DNA of 64,000 nt from Burkholderiales bacterium (GCA_019745565.1 JAIESW010000029.1:62001-126000); one strand, 5' to 3'. Positions 16,712 through 25,508 are shown, numbered from the stretch's first letter. Translations and numbers: made by a program. Notes: generated by a model not told the origin, from the sequence alone.

Positions 16712-17839
16712 GTGAGTTCCGCCCGAAGCCACTCGACGATCTACAACCTGGCGCGCCGCGAGTGGTTTCTCGGCGTGAGCGCTGCCACCTGCCTCGTCTT
16801 TCTCCTGGTCGGCAAGGGGCTTGCGGCGCGGCTGGAAAGCCCGGTCCATCTTCCGCTCGTCCTGACGGTGCTCTTCGTCGTAGTGCTGGGATCCGCGCTC
16901 AACGTCGTGCGCCATGCCGAGCATCTGGCGAAGCAACTGGGCGAACCTTACGGCACGCTGATCCTGACGTTGGCGGTCACGGTCATCGAAGTGACGAGCA
17001 TCTCCGGGGTCATGCTGCACGGCGACCACAATCCGACCATGCCGCGCGACACCCTCCTGGCGGTGGTCATGATCATCCTGAACGGCATGGTCGGCATGTC
17101 GCTCCTCATCGGCGGCTGGCGCTACCGCGAGCAGCAGCACAACCTGCAGGGCGCGAGCATCTACCTGGGGGCAGTGATCCCCCTGGTCGTGCTGAGTCTC
17201 GTGTTGCCCAATTTCACTCAGACCACCAAAGGGCCGACGCTGTCGTTCGCGCAGCAGGTCTTCCTCATCGTCGTCTCCGTGGGGTTGTACGTGACCTTCC
17301 TGCTGGTTCAGACCGGGCGCCACAGTAACTACTTTTCCATCGGCGAGGAGCAGGGAGTGCACCGGCGGAAGGAGTCGATGCCCAGGCGGGCGATCGCGGC
17401 CTCCACCATATGCCTGGTGGCGTACCTGGTACCGGCCCTGTACCTGGCCGAACGGCTCGCGCATCCTATCGACTACGTGGTCGAGACGCTGCAGGCGCCG
17501 ACCGCGGTGGGCGGTGTGATCGTCGCCGCGCTGGTGGCAACGCCGGAAGCGATCGGCGCCATGCGCGCCGCCTGCTCCAATCAGCTGCAGCGGTCGATCA
17601 ACATCTTCCTCGGATCGGTGCTGTCGACCATCGGCCTCACCGTGCCGGCCATGGTGCTGATCAGCGAACTGGCGGGCCAGCAGATCATCCTCGGGGTCCA
17701 GCATGCGGAACTCGTGCTGCTCATACTAACGCTCATCGTGAGCATCGTGACCTTCTCCAGCGGACGCACGAACGTCTTCCAGGGTCTGGTGCACCTGGTG
17801 CTGTTCGCGGCTTACATGATGCTGATATTCCAGGGCTAG
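16712..17839 (+). CDS. chaA: ChaA-type calcium/cation:proton antiporter
   Basis: 375 residues from a GTG with only a weak upstream ribosome site. About eleven hydrophobic segments. The N-terminal half has GEPYGTLILTLAVTVIEVT and the C-terminal half VAALVATPEAIGAMRAA with GSVLSTIGLTVPAM; these paired acidic repeats are the ion sites of the CaCA superfamily, and the E in TVIEVT is the conserved ligand. The layout matches ChaA of E. coli, which expels Ca2+, Na+ or K+ at alkaline pH. It stands alone, transcribed toward the convergent nuclease-family gene. Confidence 0.88.
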   Translation: MSSARSHSTIYNLARREWFLGVSAATCLVFLLVGKGLAARLESPVHLPLVLTVLFVVVLGSALNVVRHAEHLAKQLGEPYGTLILTLAVTVIEVTSISGVMLHGDHNPTMPRDTLLAVVMIILNGMVGMSLLIGGWRYREQQHNLQGASIYLGAVIPLVVLSLVLPNFTQTTKGPTLSFAQQVFLIVVSVGLYVTFLLVQTGRHSNYFSIGEEQGVHRRKESMPRRAIAASTICLVAYLVPALYLAERLAHPIDYVVETLQAPTAVGGVIVAALVATPEAIGAMRAACSNQLQRSINIFLGSVLSTIGLTVPAMVLISELAGQQIILGVQHAELVLLILTLIVSIVTFSSGRTNVFQGLVHLVLFAAYMMLIFQG

Positions 17840-17869
17840 GCGCAGGTCCGGTTCTGCGGGACGCGCGGG

Positions 17870-19018
17870 TCAGATGTCGAGATCCAGAAAGACCGCCGCA
17901 TGGTCGGAAGCCTGTTCGCTGGAATCGGTCATCTCCTCGTAGGTCTCCCAGGCCGTCGGACGGTTGACGCGGCTGCCCCAGAGACCCTTGCGAAACAGTC
18001 CTCCCCGCTTGAACGAGGGCTGCAGGTTCTTCGAGATGAGGATGTAGTCCAAGCGGTTGCGCAGACCGCAGGAGTCGTAGGTGCCGGGCTTGCCCCCGTC
18101 GTCAAATCCGCCGAGCGAATAGCAATCGACCAACGGGCTGTCGTTGTCGAAAAGCGGGGCGAGGTTGGGAGCCTGGCTGCCCTCGGCGGGCGGCCCTTCG
18201 TTGAGATCCCCCAGTACGACCACATGCTTTCCCCGTTGAACGAGACCGTCGACGATTTCCCTCACCCGGCTGGCCTGACGTTGACGCTTGTCGCCGCCAC
18301 CGCCGGATTGCGACTTGAAGTGATTCACCAGAACGTGAACCTCGTTGCCGGCCGGCGTCCTGATCTCGTACTGGGGACAATCGCGGCTGAAGATCGTGCC
18401 GTGATCGTCCGTCGCATCCACGTTGGATCGGATGGTCTCGATACCGAACCCGGCGCGGGTCATGATGGCCACGTCGATACCGCGATCGTCGTTGCCGTCG
18501 ATGAGCATGACGTGACCATAGCGGTTCTGGAGAAGCTCTTCGTTGAAACGGACGAGCGACGGACGGTCTTCCGCTTCGACGACTGCCAGGATGTCGGCGC
18601 CGACGTCCTCGATGACCCTGGCCGTCATCCGCGTTCCGGTTTCGTCGGTCGGTTCCTTCGCCAGTTCGACCCAGCCGATCCAGTCGTCGCGCCCGTTGGC
18701 GATGATCTCGATGCTCTTGGTGGCGTCCTGCGGCTCCCGGTCGAACGAACCGCGGTTCTTGCGCAGCCAAGCCCAGCGGGGATCGAGCGAGTTCCTGCGG
18801 CGGACGGCACCGTTGCCGTTGACAAAGTAGATGTCGAGCGTCACCAGCAACTCGACGATCTTGGCCTTGTCGGCGTCGGTGTAGGTGCTCTTCTTGAAGA
18901 TCTGATTCACGCTGCGATAGGCGTCCAGCACGGGCTTGCCGACGGTGAGATCGGTGGACCGGAAAGCCTTGGGACGCGCGAACAGGTTCTCGACGTTGAA
19001 GGACGCGATTCGGAGCAT
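17870..19018 (-). CDS. Endonuclease/exonuclease/phosphatase family protein
   Basis: 382 residues with no signal peptide. The family opens with RIASFNVENLFARPK. It has the central histidine and Asp-Asn catalytic groups (HVLVNHFKSQSGG near 230, VVLGDLNEGPP near 262) and closes with SDHAAVFLDLDI, giving the complete metal-binding set of the DNase I/sphingomyelinase fold. Members cleave DNA, phosphoesters or lipids; without a secretion signal a nucleic-acid or phosphoester role in the cytoplasm is most likely. It is a single gene, convergent with chaA. Confidence 0.87.
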   Translation of the reverse strand: MLRIASFNVENLFARPKAFRSTDLTVGKPVLDAYRSVNQIFKKSTYTDADKAKIVELLVTLDIYFVNGNGAVRRRNSLDPRWAWLRKNRGSFDREPQDATKSIEIIANGRDDWIGWVELAKEPTDETGTRMTARVIEDVGADILAVVEAEDRPSLVRFNEELLQNRYGHVMLIDGNDDRGIDVAIMTRAGFGIETIRSNVDATDDHGTIFSRDCPQYEIRTPAGNEVHVLVNHFKSQSGGGGDKRQRQASRVREIVDGLVQRGKHVVVLGDLNEGPPAEGSQAPNLAPLFDNDSPLVDCYSLGGFDDGGKPGTYDSCGLRNRLDYILISKNLQPSFKRGGLFRKGLWGSRVNRPTAWETYEEMTDSSEQASDHAAVFLDLDI

Positions 19019-19276
19019 GGACGCCTCGGGTTTGGAAGCAACGAGAGATGCCCGCGGCCTTTCTGAACGTCGCGCGGGCCGACACCGAAAACGATAAGGC
19101 CTTCGACGTTACGGATCGCCTACCGATCTCGATCGTGCTTCACGGGCGCTGCGATCGAAACGAAGTCGCCAGGGGAGGCGACGAGGGTCACCCTGGCGAT
19201 GACACGCGCCTTGCTCAGTTGTCCGAGGGCCGGTCTTGTCCTCCGCGACCGGCCCCTGTCTTGCGTGCGGCCGGGG
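19019..19276. terminator. Intergenic region with a strong hairpin after the cytochrome c gene
   Basis: A perfect 9-base inverted repeat (GGGCCGGTC at 19227-19235 and GACCGGCCC at 19247-19255) lies just past the stop of the cytochrome c gene on the minus strand. A second small dyad, GTCGCC/GGCGAC, lies near 19164-19179. There is no T-run, so it may stabilise the 3' end or help Rho-dependent termination rather than act as a classic terminator. Confidence 0.5.
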
Positions 19277-19873
19277 TTAGTTGGCAGCCACCGGCACGGC
19301 AGGCGGCAGCGGTTCCGGCACCCGGTTCCTGATCGGCGGGATGGATTGCAGGTAGGTGAAGAGCGCTTCCGTGTCCGCCTCGGTGAGGTTGCGGTACACC
19401 GGCACCGGCATCGGCGGCAGCACCGGTCGGCCCTGACCCATGTGACGGCCGGTCCGCAGCATGTCGCGGAAGTTGCGCAGCGTCCATTTGCCGATGCCGG
19501 TTTCCTTGTCCGGCGTGATGTTGGCCGTGAAGCTCACGCCCCAGGGGCCTGACCACGCGGTGTTGGTCGCGGCCACGCTCACCAGCCAGGGACCGTCGGG
19601 CTTCGGCGCGGGCGGCACCGCCATGCCTTCCGGATGACCCGAGAGCATGCGGTCCATGTCCGGGCCGGGACCGTCGGGACCCATCTTCCACGGCGTGTGG
19701 CAGTCGTTGCAACCGGACGTGGCGACGATGTACTTGCCGCGCGCGATCTTGTCGGCGAGGTTCTTGTCGTCGCCCGCGTGAGCGACCGACGTTGCGAGAG
19801 TGAGTGCGGTGAGGGAAGAAGACAACAGCAGGACGGCGTACGTACTACGGCTGCGGAGCGGGTTCGTGTTCAT
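19277..19873 (-). CDS. Periplasmic mono-haem cytochrome c
   Basis: 198 residues. A Sec signal ends at AHAGDD; one haem-c site CNDCH at about 55-59 follows GKYIVATSG. LSGHPEGMAVPP and TDTEALFTYLQSIPPIRN, which closes the fold, are typical of cytochromes feeding alcohol dehydrogenases or of DUF-type class I cytochromes. A methionine in FRDMLRTGRHMGQG-type helices could be the sixth ligand. The ATG overlaps the stop of the upstream di-haem gene (ATGA), so the two are translated together and probably function as an electron-transfer pair. Confidence 0.87.
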   Translation of the reverse strand: MNTNPLRSRSTYAVLLLSSSLTALTLATSVAHAGDDKNLADKIARGKYIVATSGCNDCHTPWKMGPDGPGPDMDRMLSGHPEGMAVPPAPKPDGPWLVSVAATNTAWSGPWGVSFTANITPDKETGIGKWTLRNFRDMLRTGRHMGQGRPVLPPMPVPVYRNLTEADTEALFTYLQSIPPIRNRVPEPLPPAVPVAAN

Positions 19874-21009
19874 GGCGTGACCTCCTTCGTTGGGGTTGGC
19901 AGTTCGTGGCGGATCCAGCGGTCGATCAGGGCGAGGCCCTCATCGTCCGCAAGCTGGGTGCCGAGCGGCGGCATCTGGGTCATCGGATTGCGTGAGCGCG
20001 CACGCAGCATGAGGACGCTCGAGTCCGGACGACCCGGCACGACGCGCTGCGTGACGGGTTGCGCTTCGCGCGGTCGGAAGCTGCTCGAATGCCCGAGCGT
20101 GGAGTACAGGACCTTGGCGGCGGTGTCCGACAGGGCCGTCTCCTGCGTCAGCGAGAGCTCGAGCGAGGCGAGCGGCCCGACGTCGTTGTGGCAGTGCCCA
20201 CAGTTGCCGTGCATGTAGCCGAGCGCGGCGCGGGCGACCGGAGAACTTGCCGTCACGCGAGGCGGGTGATCGATCAGGGTGCGGGGCAGGTTGCGCAGGA
20301 TGCCGCGGGCGACTAATCCCGGCAGGTCCACCTGCGCTGCGGACTTCGGTTCCGCGTGCGGCGCGAGCGGATCGCGATCCGGCGACAGCTGCAAGGCGCT
20401 GACACCCAGCACAGGGGCCGCGCCACCTTCGTGGCACGTGCGGCAATCGTCTCGCGACGGCACCGCGTAGGTGCCGCGTGGAGCGCCCTTGGCGGCGAGT
20501 TTCGCGATGCCTTTGGCGGGGGCGAGTTCGGCGTCGGTGCCCTCGGCATTCCACACGTACGCGGCGAATCGCCAGGAGCCATCGGCGAGCCGTTCGACGA
20601 AGCGGGTCTCGATGGGACGATCGTGACCGAACTCCTTCCACAGACGGGTGCCCGGCGGAAACACCCAGGCGTCTGGATTCGACGCGTCGATCGTGGCGCC
20701 GGGAGGCACGTGCAGCCAGCGACGCTTGATCGCGCCGTCGGACCACAGCGGGTACTGCGGCGAGAAGGAGAGATGCTTCGGGTCGACCTGCGTCGTGCCT
20801 GGAGAGAACAGTCCGGTCTCGCTCAGCCGTTGAGGCAACGGCGGGCTGTCTTCAGCCCCGGCGTGCGCTATGTCCACGCACACGCCGATGGCGCAGGCGG
20901 CGACGATTCCGTGCAGCGCGATCCATCCTCCCGGCAGAGCCGCCGATTGCGGCGCGCAGTCGGCGTCAGTGATATCGCTGCGGTGGGCGCTACGAGATGG
21001 AACGAGCAT
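19870..21009 (-). CDS. Periplasmic di-haem cytochrome, SO2930/HNE_0200-like
   Basis: 379 residues. A hydrophobic signal ([21 protein letters not shown]) sits after a rather long basic N-region. The body has [38 protein letters not shown] and then two haem sites, CRTCH near 197 and CGHCH near 275. This arrangement, with the pair [11 protein letters not shown] and [11 protein letters not shown], matches a family of conserved di-haem proteins annotated after Shewanella SO2930. Function is unproven; it is probably an oxidoreductase or haem electron shuttle. It is coupled to the cytochrome c gene by ATGA. Confidence 0.8.
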   Translation of the reverse strand: MLVPSRSAHRSDITDADCAPQSAALPGGWIALHGIVAACAIGVCVDIAHAGAEDSPPLPQRLSETGLFSPGTTQVDPKHLSFSPQYPLWSDGAIKRRWLHVPPGATIDASNPDAWVFPPGTRLWKEFGHDRPIETRFVERLADGSWRFAAYVWNAEGTDAELAPAKGIAKLAAKGAPRGTYAVPSRDDCRTCHEGGAAPVLGVSALQLSPDRDPLAPHAEPKSAAQVDLPGLVARGILRNLPRTLIDHPPRVTASSPVARAALGYMHGNCGHCHNDVGPLASLELSLTQETALSDTAAKVLYSTLGHSSSFRPREAQPVTQRVVPGRPDSSVLMLRARSRNPMTQMPPLGTQLADDEGLALIDRWIRHELPTPTKEVTP

Positions 21010-21201
21010 GCCGGGTCTCCCGCGAAGTCCGCCGGGTTCGGGCGGTTTCGGATGACGGCATTCTCGAAAAAGATCCGGAAGTCGTTGCTTAAGACTTTCG
21101 GTAGGAAATCGTAGAAATTTCTTAAGGGGCTCTGGCCGGCCCCGTTGCGGTGCGTGATACGGCCCGGGTCGGTCGGTGGCCGGAGGCGTCCAGCCGTGCC
21201 T
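21010..21201. promoter_or_regulatory. AT-richer promoter region of the cytochrome operon
   Basis: Positions 21055-21125 are clearly richer in A/T than the surroundings and include GCTTAAGACTTTC and AAATTTCTTAAG. This is where I would expect the promoter for the minus-strand di-haem/cytochrome c operon. No -35/-10 pair can be assigned with confidence. Confidence 0.35.
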
Positions 21202-21540
21202 CTACTTGAGGGACAACTCCTCGGTGCCGGAGCCGGTACTGGCGGCACAACGCCACTGTGTCTTCCATTGCGTCATCCCCGATTCGCAGTTGTCGGGGGT
21301 GCTTGCGCGGCGGTAACAGAGTCGGCCGGGCTTGGTGACCGACCAGCCCTTCGATACGTCGGTATGGAACTCGACCGGGGTGTCGTTCGGCGCATCCGGA
21401 CCCCAGGTGACTTCCACGCCACACACGTTGTCCCAATGGTCCGAGATGAGCTTCACGTCGCCACCGAAGGCATGCGTCATGGCGCCTGCAACCAGAACGC
21501 TCGCGAGCAGCGCGCGAGTCACGATGGTCTTCGAACACAT
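21202..21540 (-). CDS. Small secreted protein with cysteines
   Basis: 112 residues from an ATG at 21540 with AAGGA seven bases upstream. The same frame runs in from an earlier start at 21819, but that part is a YCII remnant. A Sec signal (TIVTRALLASVLVAGAMTHAFG) is followed by about 88 residues with four Cys (NVCGVE, RLCYRR, NCESG, RCAAS), probably two disulphides. Aromatic and charged residues alternate (ISDHWDNVCGVEVTWG), suggesting a small beta domain. No family is recognised. It is the last gene of a minus-strand run that begins with the DHFR-like reductase. Confidence 0.62.
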   Translation of the reverse strand: MCSKTIVTRALLASVLVAGAMTHAFGGDVKLISDHWDNVCGVEVTWGPDAPNDTPVEFHTDVSKGWSVTKPGRLCYRRASTPDNCESGMTQWKTQWRCAASTGSGTEELSLK

Positions 21541-21699
21541 GGAGCTTTCCTTCCCGCGCCGGATGGTGACGGGGCAATGGTAATACTGCGTCCGGCCGTC
21601 GATTCTGACATCCATCAGCCGGGAAGCAGGCGTGCTTTCCCGGGATCTGCGCTTCGTCTTATCCGTTCCGCCCACTTGCGTCGTGGTGACGAGAGCAAG

Positions 21700-21819
21700 A
21701 CTCCAGTCTTGCCCCTGATTCTCGCAGGCGCGATGGATCACTCTCTCCATGAGTTCGGGTTTCGGAGGCGCGCCCGCTTCGGAGGCGGCGTCGGCCTTGA
21801 GGGTTCCCAGGATGCGCAT
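21700..21819 (-). pseudogene. Remnant of a YCII-domain gene start
   Basis: GGAG precedes an ATG at 21819, and the first 25 residues (MRILGTLKADAASEAGAPP) closely follow the opening of YCII proteins, which typically read MRFMVIVKATADSEAG. After about residue 40 the similarity is lost and the frame reads into the next gene. YCII genes often neighbour RibD-type reductases, as here. I infer a 3'-truncated gene with its ribosome site still in place. Confidence 0.5.
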
Positions 21820-21926
21820 CGTCTGTTCTCCTATCGAGGTTGGGTCGAAAGCCGGCCAAATGGCTGCGGCTCAACCTGAACGACGATCGACGGCCTGGAA
21901 AATCGACAACTCATGCCGGTGCCACG

Positions 21927-22499
21927 TCAGGTGGAGATCGTGGTTTGTGGTGCAGGCAGCTCGTAGCGAAGCTCGGCCAAACCCGAGTTGACGTGACGAA
22001 CGGAGACCAGCTTCCAGGGCGGACTCGTCACGCGGCGGGGGAACAGCGGCTTGCCCTTGCCCAGCGTGACGGAAGCCACGGTGATGATCGCTTCCGTCAG
22101 GAGGCCGGCATCGTGGAACTGGGCTGCGAGATCGCCGCCGCCCACTATCCACACATTCTTCGATCCTGCGGCGCGAACCATGTCCGCATGAACCGGACGT
22201 ACATCACCCCGGACGAAGCGCACATCGGCGTTGGGCACGGACGGCAGGCTGCGGTGCGTGAACACCCACGCAGGTTGAGAGTACGGCCAGGGCGAACCCG
22301 TTTCCGCGGCCACCTGCTCCGCATGATTCAACAACCACAAATACGTGGAGGACCCCATGGCCAGCGCGCCGACGTCGGCGATGAACTCCGAATAGCCCGT
22401 ATCGTTCAGCTCGCCGAGCGGGAACAGCCACTCGATGGAGTCATCCTCCGTGGCCAGGAAGCCGTCAAGGCTGGTGGCGGTGTAGTACTGGGTTTTCAT
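21927..22499 (-). CDS. Dihydrofolate reductase-like (RibD C-terminal domain) protein
   Basis: 190 residues. YYTATSLDGFLATEDDSIEWL opens the domain, LAMGSSTYLWLL is the second motif, and KNVWIVGGGDLAAQFHDAGLLTEAIITVASVTLGKGKPLF is the nucleotide-binding core; all are typical of the RibD_C family. Such stand-alone proteins are NADPH-dependent reductases of unknown substrate. Cytoplasmic. It is followed on the same strand by the YCII remnant and a small secreted protein, and preceded by an array of REP-like repeats. Confidence 0.87.
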   Translation of the reverse strand: MKTQYYTATSLDGFLATEDDSIEWLFPLGELNDTGYSEFIADVGALAMGSSTYLWLLNHAEQVAAETGSPWPYSQPAWVFTHRSLPSVPNADVRFVRGDVRPVHADMVRAAGSKNVWIVGGGDLAAQFHDAGLLTEAIITVASVTLGKGKPLFPRRVTSPPWKLVSVRHVNSGLAELRYELPAPQTTIST

Positions 22500-22600
22500 G
22501 GTAGCTGCTCGAGTGTGTGAACTCTCTTCTTACGAAGGGCGAAGGGGCGGGGATGAGGGAAACGACGCGGCCATGTTGGGCGGATGCAAGTGCCACCGCA

Positions 22601-22765
22601 GGCCCCCTCCCTGACCCTCCCCCAGCCAAGCTGGGGGAGGGGATGTACGTTCCTTTCCCCGGCTTGGCTGAAGAAGGAGGTGTACGCCCCTTCCCCCAGC
22701 TTGCCTGAAGCAGGAGGTGTACGCCCCTTCCCCCGGCTTGCCGGGGGAAGGCTGGGATGGGGGCA
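22601..22765. repeat. Array of four REP-like palindromic units
   Basis: Four units follow each other: 22605-22649, 22650-22688, 22689-22725 and 22726-22763. The outer ones are full hairpins (CCCCCAGC/GCTGGGGG and CCCCCGGC/GCCGGGGG). The inner two have lost the right arm, which is replaced by TGAAG(A/C)AGGAGGTGTACG(C). The shared tail GGCTGGGATGGGGGC closes the array. It lies between the DHFR-like gene and a dead oxidoreductase fragment whose reading frame runs through it. Confidence 0.8.
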
Positions 22766-22789
22766 CGCGATGCGCCTCGCTACCCCACC

Positions 22790-23113
22790 CCAAATAGCAT
22801 CCAGAAACGCCAACAACGCTTCCCGCTCACCCGCCGTCATCTTGGCAAACGCCTCCCGCGACCCCGCCGCCTCGCCGCCATGCCAGAGGATGGCCTCAGT
22901 CGCGTTCCGCGCACGCCCATCATGCAGCATCGTCGTATTGCCATTCACCACCCGCGACAACCCCAACCCCCAAAGCGGCGGAGTACGCCAGTCACGTCCG
23001 CCCGCGGCGAACTCAGGCCGGTGATCGGCCAGCCCCTCTCCCATGTCATACAGCAGGAGATCCGTGTAGGGATGGATCGTCTGCGGGCTGTCGATTCGAG
23101 CGACAGCGACGGA
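22790..23113 (-). pseudogene. C-terminal fragment of a di-haem oxidoreductase (DUF1111 type)
   Basis: On the minus strand after an in-frame TAG at 23114-23116 the frame reads IDSPQTIHPYTDLLLYDMG, then DWRTPPLWGLGLSRVVNG, LHDGRARNATEAILWHGGEA and ERALL-type helix LLAFLDAI. This is the conserved end of thiol-oxidoreductase/DUF1111 di-haem proteins, including the histidine- and aspartate-rich HDGRA loop. The haem-binding N-terminal three quarters are absent upstream. After FLDAIW the frame runs into the REP-like array without a stop at the expected end. Confidence 0.72.
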
Positions 23114-23195
23114 CTAGAATTTCGCGTCGCTGCATGAATGCAATCCCCCATCCGATGCGCGCGGATGGCCGATAGAGAAACAATCCAACTCTCTC

Positions 23196-24143
23196 ATGTT
23201 CAACATCCTCGCACCGATCTTCGCCTTGATCGCGCTGGCCTACGCGAGCCGCAAGGTGAACATCCTCGGACCCAACGCCTACCTCGAGCTCAATCGCTTC
23301 GTAGCGAGCCTGGCACTGCCCGCGTTGATATTCGACAACGTTGCCCACGTCACACCGGCGCAGCTAGACCAGCCGGGATTCGTCGCCGCCTTCGGTATCG
23401 GCGCGTTCGCCGTGATGATCGTGCCTATATTCTTTGCTCGCGGCACGCGCTCGTTCGGCGATCGCGCACTCGATGGACTGAGCGCCTCGTATCCGAACAC
23501 GGGTTACATCGGCTTCCCGTTGGCGTTTCTCGCCTACGGTGCACCCAGTGCACCGGGTGCGACCATTGCTGCCGTGTTCACCACGTTCGTATTGTTCGGG
23601 TCCGCGATCGCGCTGCTGGAGTGGGATCTGCATCGCGGCCACGCTTTCGGCGCCACCGTCATGAAAGTGGGCTCGTCATTGCTGCGCAATCCCATCGTGC
23701 TGGCACCCGTCGCTGCACTCAGCGTGACGTTCGGGTGGGTCGAAGTCCCCGCGGCCGCCGATCGCGTGGTGAAGCTGCTTGCCGGTTCCGCGGGACCGTG
23801 TGCGCTAGTGGCCCATGGCCTATTCCTCGCCCGCGACGATGCAAGCAACGCACGGCCCTGGGCAGCGGCAATGCGGCTGCGGCCACTGGCTTTGGTGACG
23901 CTGAAGGTGCTGGTTCAACCGGCGATCACCGCGCTGATCGCAGTCTACGTTTTTGGCTTGAAGGGGATGGATGCCCAACTGGTCGTCATCTTGAGTGCGC
24001 TGCCAACCGGCACCGGCGCCTTCATGCTCGCGGACGTGTACAAGCGCGACCTCGAAGTGACCTCAATCACGATCATGGTCTCGACGATTCTGTCCGCGAT
24101 TACTCTATCGATCTGCCTCGTAGTGTTGCCGAGATTGCTTTGA
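23196..24143 (+). CDS. AEC (auxin efflux carrier) family transporter
   Basis: 315 residues with about ten hydrophobic segments in two five-helix halves. The first half contains NRFVASLALPALIFDNVAH and SASYPNTGYIGFPLAFLAYG with the conserved N-x-G-Y/F-x-G, and the second ILSALPTGTGAFMLADVYK. Bacterial AEC proteins carry malate, malonate or other carboxylates out of or into the cell through the inner membrane. It is a single gene facing away from the dead oxidoreductase fragment; a fragment of promoter may derive from that deletion. Confidence 0.88.
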   Translation: MFNILAPIFALIALAYASRKVNILGPNAYLELNRFVASLALPALIFDNVAHVTPAQLDQPGFVAAFGIGAFAVMIVPIFFARGTRSFGDRALDGLSASYPNTGYIGFPLAFLAYGAPSAPGATIAAVFTTFVLFGSAIALLEWDLHRGHAFGATVMKVGSSLLRNPIVLAPVAALSVTFGWVEVPAAADRVVKLLAGSAGPCALVAHGLFLARDDASNARPWAAAMRLRPLALVTLKVLVQPAITALIAVYVFGLKGMDAQLVVILSALPTGTGAFMLADVYKRDLEVTSITIMVSTILSAITLSICLVVLPRLL

Positions 24144-24200
24144 ATGATCCATTCTTGACGGTCGAGTTAGGCATTCGGAACTGGTCGTTCACGCTTCCTT

Positions 24201-24217
24201 GCTTGACTGCAAGACCT
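24201..24217. repeat. Short dispersed repeat, copy 1 (GCTTGACTGCAAGACCT)
   Basis: It matches, with two differences, the word at 24839-24855 (GCTTGATTGCAAGACCC). Words of the form TTGCAAGACCTGACCCC are, as I recall, common near REP-associated transposases of betaproteobacteria. No transposase is present here. Confidence 0.5.
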
Positions 24218-24290
24218 CATCGCGTGCACAGGATCTGCCCGCTTCGCTCTTGTAAACGATTCATTGATCTCTCGGGCCGAGATCGCGAAT

Positions 24291-24671
24291 TCATTCGACG
24301 ATCTTCCAATAGGAGTCCTTGCGTATCACCTTTCCGCCTTGGAACTCGTAGTGATCACTCCCACGAACCTCGACCTTGCGGCCATCCATCGTCGTTCCAG
24401 TCAGCAACCATTCCGAAACGCCCATGCGACCCGATACCCAATGTCGATCGTCGCCGTAGTGCACGTCGGGAGTGGTCTCGAATCTCATCGACAACCCCTT
24501 ACGCACGGCGTCCTTTCCGACATGGCGCGTACCCCATGGCCTGTTGCCCCTCGGCATATCCAGCGACGAGTCGTCGGCAAAGTGCGCCATGATCCTGTCC
24601 AGGTCGTGTGCATTGAATGCCGCAATCAGTTCGAGCAGCAACTCATAGTTGGCCTTCTCCTCGTCGGTCAT
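24291..24671 (-). CDS. SnoaL-like/NTF2-fold protein
   Basis: 126 residues, one NTF2-like domain. LLLELIAAFNAHDLDRIMAHF is the usual first helix, FADDSSLDMPRG the strand with the polar pocket residues, and GSDHYEFQGGKVIRKDSYWKI the closing sheet. The family includes ketosteroid isomerases, limonene epoxide hydrolases and many unassigned cytoplasmic proteins. It is a single gene lying between copies of a short dispersed repeat, in a less GC-rich zone. Confidence 0.85.
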   Translation of the reverse strand: MTDEEKANYELLLELIAAFNAHDLDRIMAHFADDSSLDMPRGNRPWGTRHVGKDAVRKGLSMRFETTPDVHYGDDRHWVSGRMGVSEWLLTGTTMDGRKVEVRGSDHYEFQGGKVIRKDSYWKIVE

Positions 24672-24978
24672 GATCGTCCTCCCAGTGCATTCCGCAGAAT
24701 AGGGACCAAACCTGAAAGCAGAGAAGTACTATAAATGCACCGAGAAATCACCGCGAGCAAAGTTGTGATGCCAAGCATTTTGCAGGCGCACTCATGCCAC
24801 GTTGCAAGGCTTGATCCCAGTCAGCCCTGACACCCGGTGCTTGATTGCAAGACCCGACCCCGTGCCCTCGTGCCCTTTTGCGACGGAAGGGTTAGACAGC
24901 GCCGATTGCGGCAGGATGCTACTCGGCTGCATTGGGTCGCCAAGTGAGATTGGGACGAGCGGAAAGCGCATAGCTGGC
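24672..24978. other. Less GC-rich intergenic region with dispersed repeat copies
   Basis: No gene is supported. It contains a partial copy (TTGCAAGGCTTGATCCC at 24802-24818) and a fuller copy (24839-24864) of the repeat seen at 24201. The composition is visibly closer to 50-55 percent G+C than the rest of the window. Confidence 0.5.
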
Positions 24979-25458
24979 CTATGTTAGACGCAGAAGAAGC
25001 ATTACGATCGGCGTGAATGCATAGAAGGCGAAGATGAATAGAACCGCTCGCGATACAGCACGAGGATCAAGCGAGGTACGGGTCTCGCCGGCTAAGTGAA
25101 GCAATTCACGCAGCGAGTCCGCGTTGATTTGCTCTCCAGACGACCGCCTGAGCGCTTGATCAATAAGAAGGTTGTATGCCTGGACGACGCGGAGTTGTCG
25201 AATTCGAAACGCGAGATCCATGGCGTACGCCAGGGCGCTGAACCCGCAAACGAGTAAGACTATGTGGTTGCCCAGGCTCTTTGGGCTGATTGCGTCTTTG
25301 AAGAGAAGGCCGAGTGCCCCATAAAGAACGATGACGTACCCCGACCGAACCTGCCAGAGAATCGAATCGTAGCGACCGAGGGCTACGTTCTTCCCTTCGA
25401 GTTCAAGACGTATCAATTCGGCTGTACTTAGCCCGGTTGTCTGTGAAGGCTCAGTCAT
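24979..25458 (-). CDS. Hypothetical three-helix membrane protein in a low-GC zone
   Basis: 159 residues. A soluble N-region (GLSTAELIRLELEGKNVALGRYD) is followed by two close membrane helices (YVIVLYGALGLLF and HIVLLVCGFSALAYAM), a helical cytoplasmic stretch and a last helix at the C-terminus (AVLFIFAFYAFTPIVMLLL). I do not recognise the family; the layout recalls small membrane effectors of the SLATT/RipA sort, but no partner gene is present to support that. Codon choice is less GC-biased than its neighbours, so it was probably acquired. Confidence 0.55.
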   Translation of the reverse strand: MTEPSQTTGLSTAELIRLELEGKNVALGRYDSILWQVRSGYVIVLYGALGLLFKDAISPKSLGNHIVLLVCGFSALAYAMDLAFRIRQLRVVQAYNLLIDQALRRSSGEQINADSLRELLHLAGETRTSLDPRAVSRAVLFIFAFYAFTPIVMLLLRLT

Positions 25459-25485
25459 CGTTGGCCCCAGCGCCGTCTAACTAAA

Positions 25486-25508
25486 AATAGGCACTCCAAT
25501 AGGTGCCT
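25486..25508 (-). terminator. Weak intrinsic terminator on the minus strand
   Basis: AGGCAC (25489-25494) and GTGCCT (25503-25508) form a 6-base stem. Read on the minus strand the hairpin is followed by ATTTTTAG. It lies just upstream of the membrane-protein start and would stop transcripts coming from the nicotinamidase side. Confidence 0.45.

Noticed and set aside
22601..22765. Possible CRISPR array
   Set aside because: The four units are REP-like palindromes of unequal form with no spacers.
24979..25458. Membrane effector of an antiviral (CBASS/SLATT-like) system
   Set aside because: The helix layout allows it, but no nucleotidyltransferase or other partner gene is nearby, so it is left as hypothetical.
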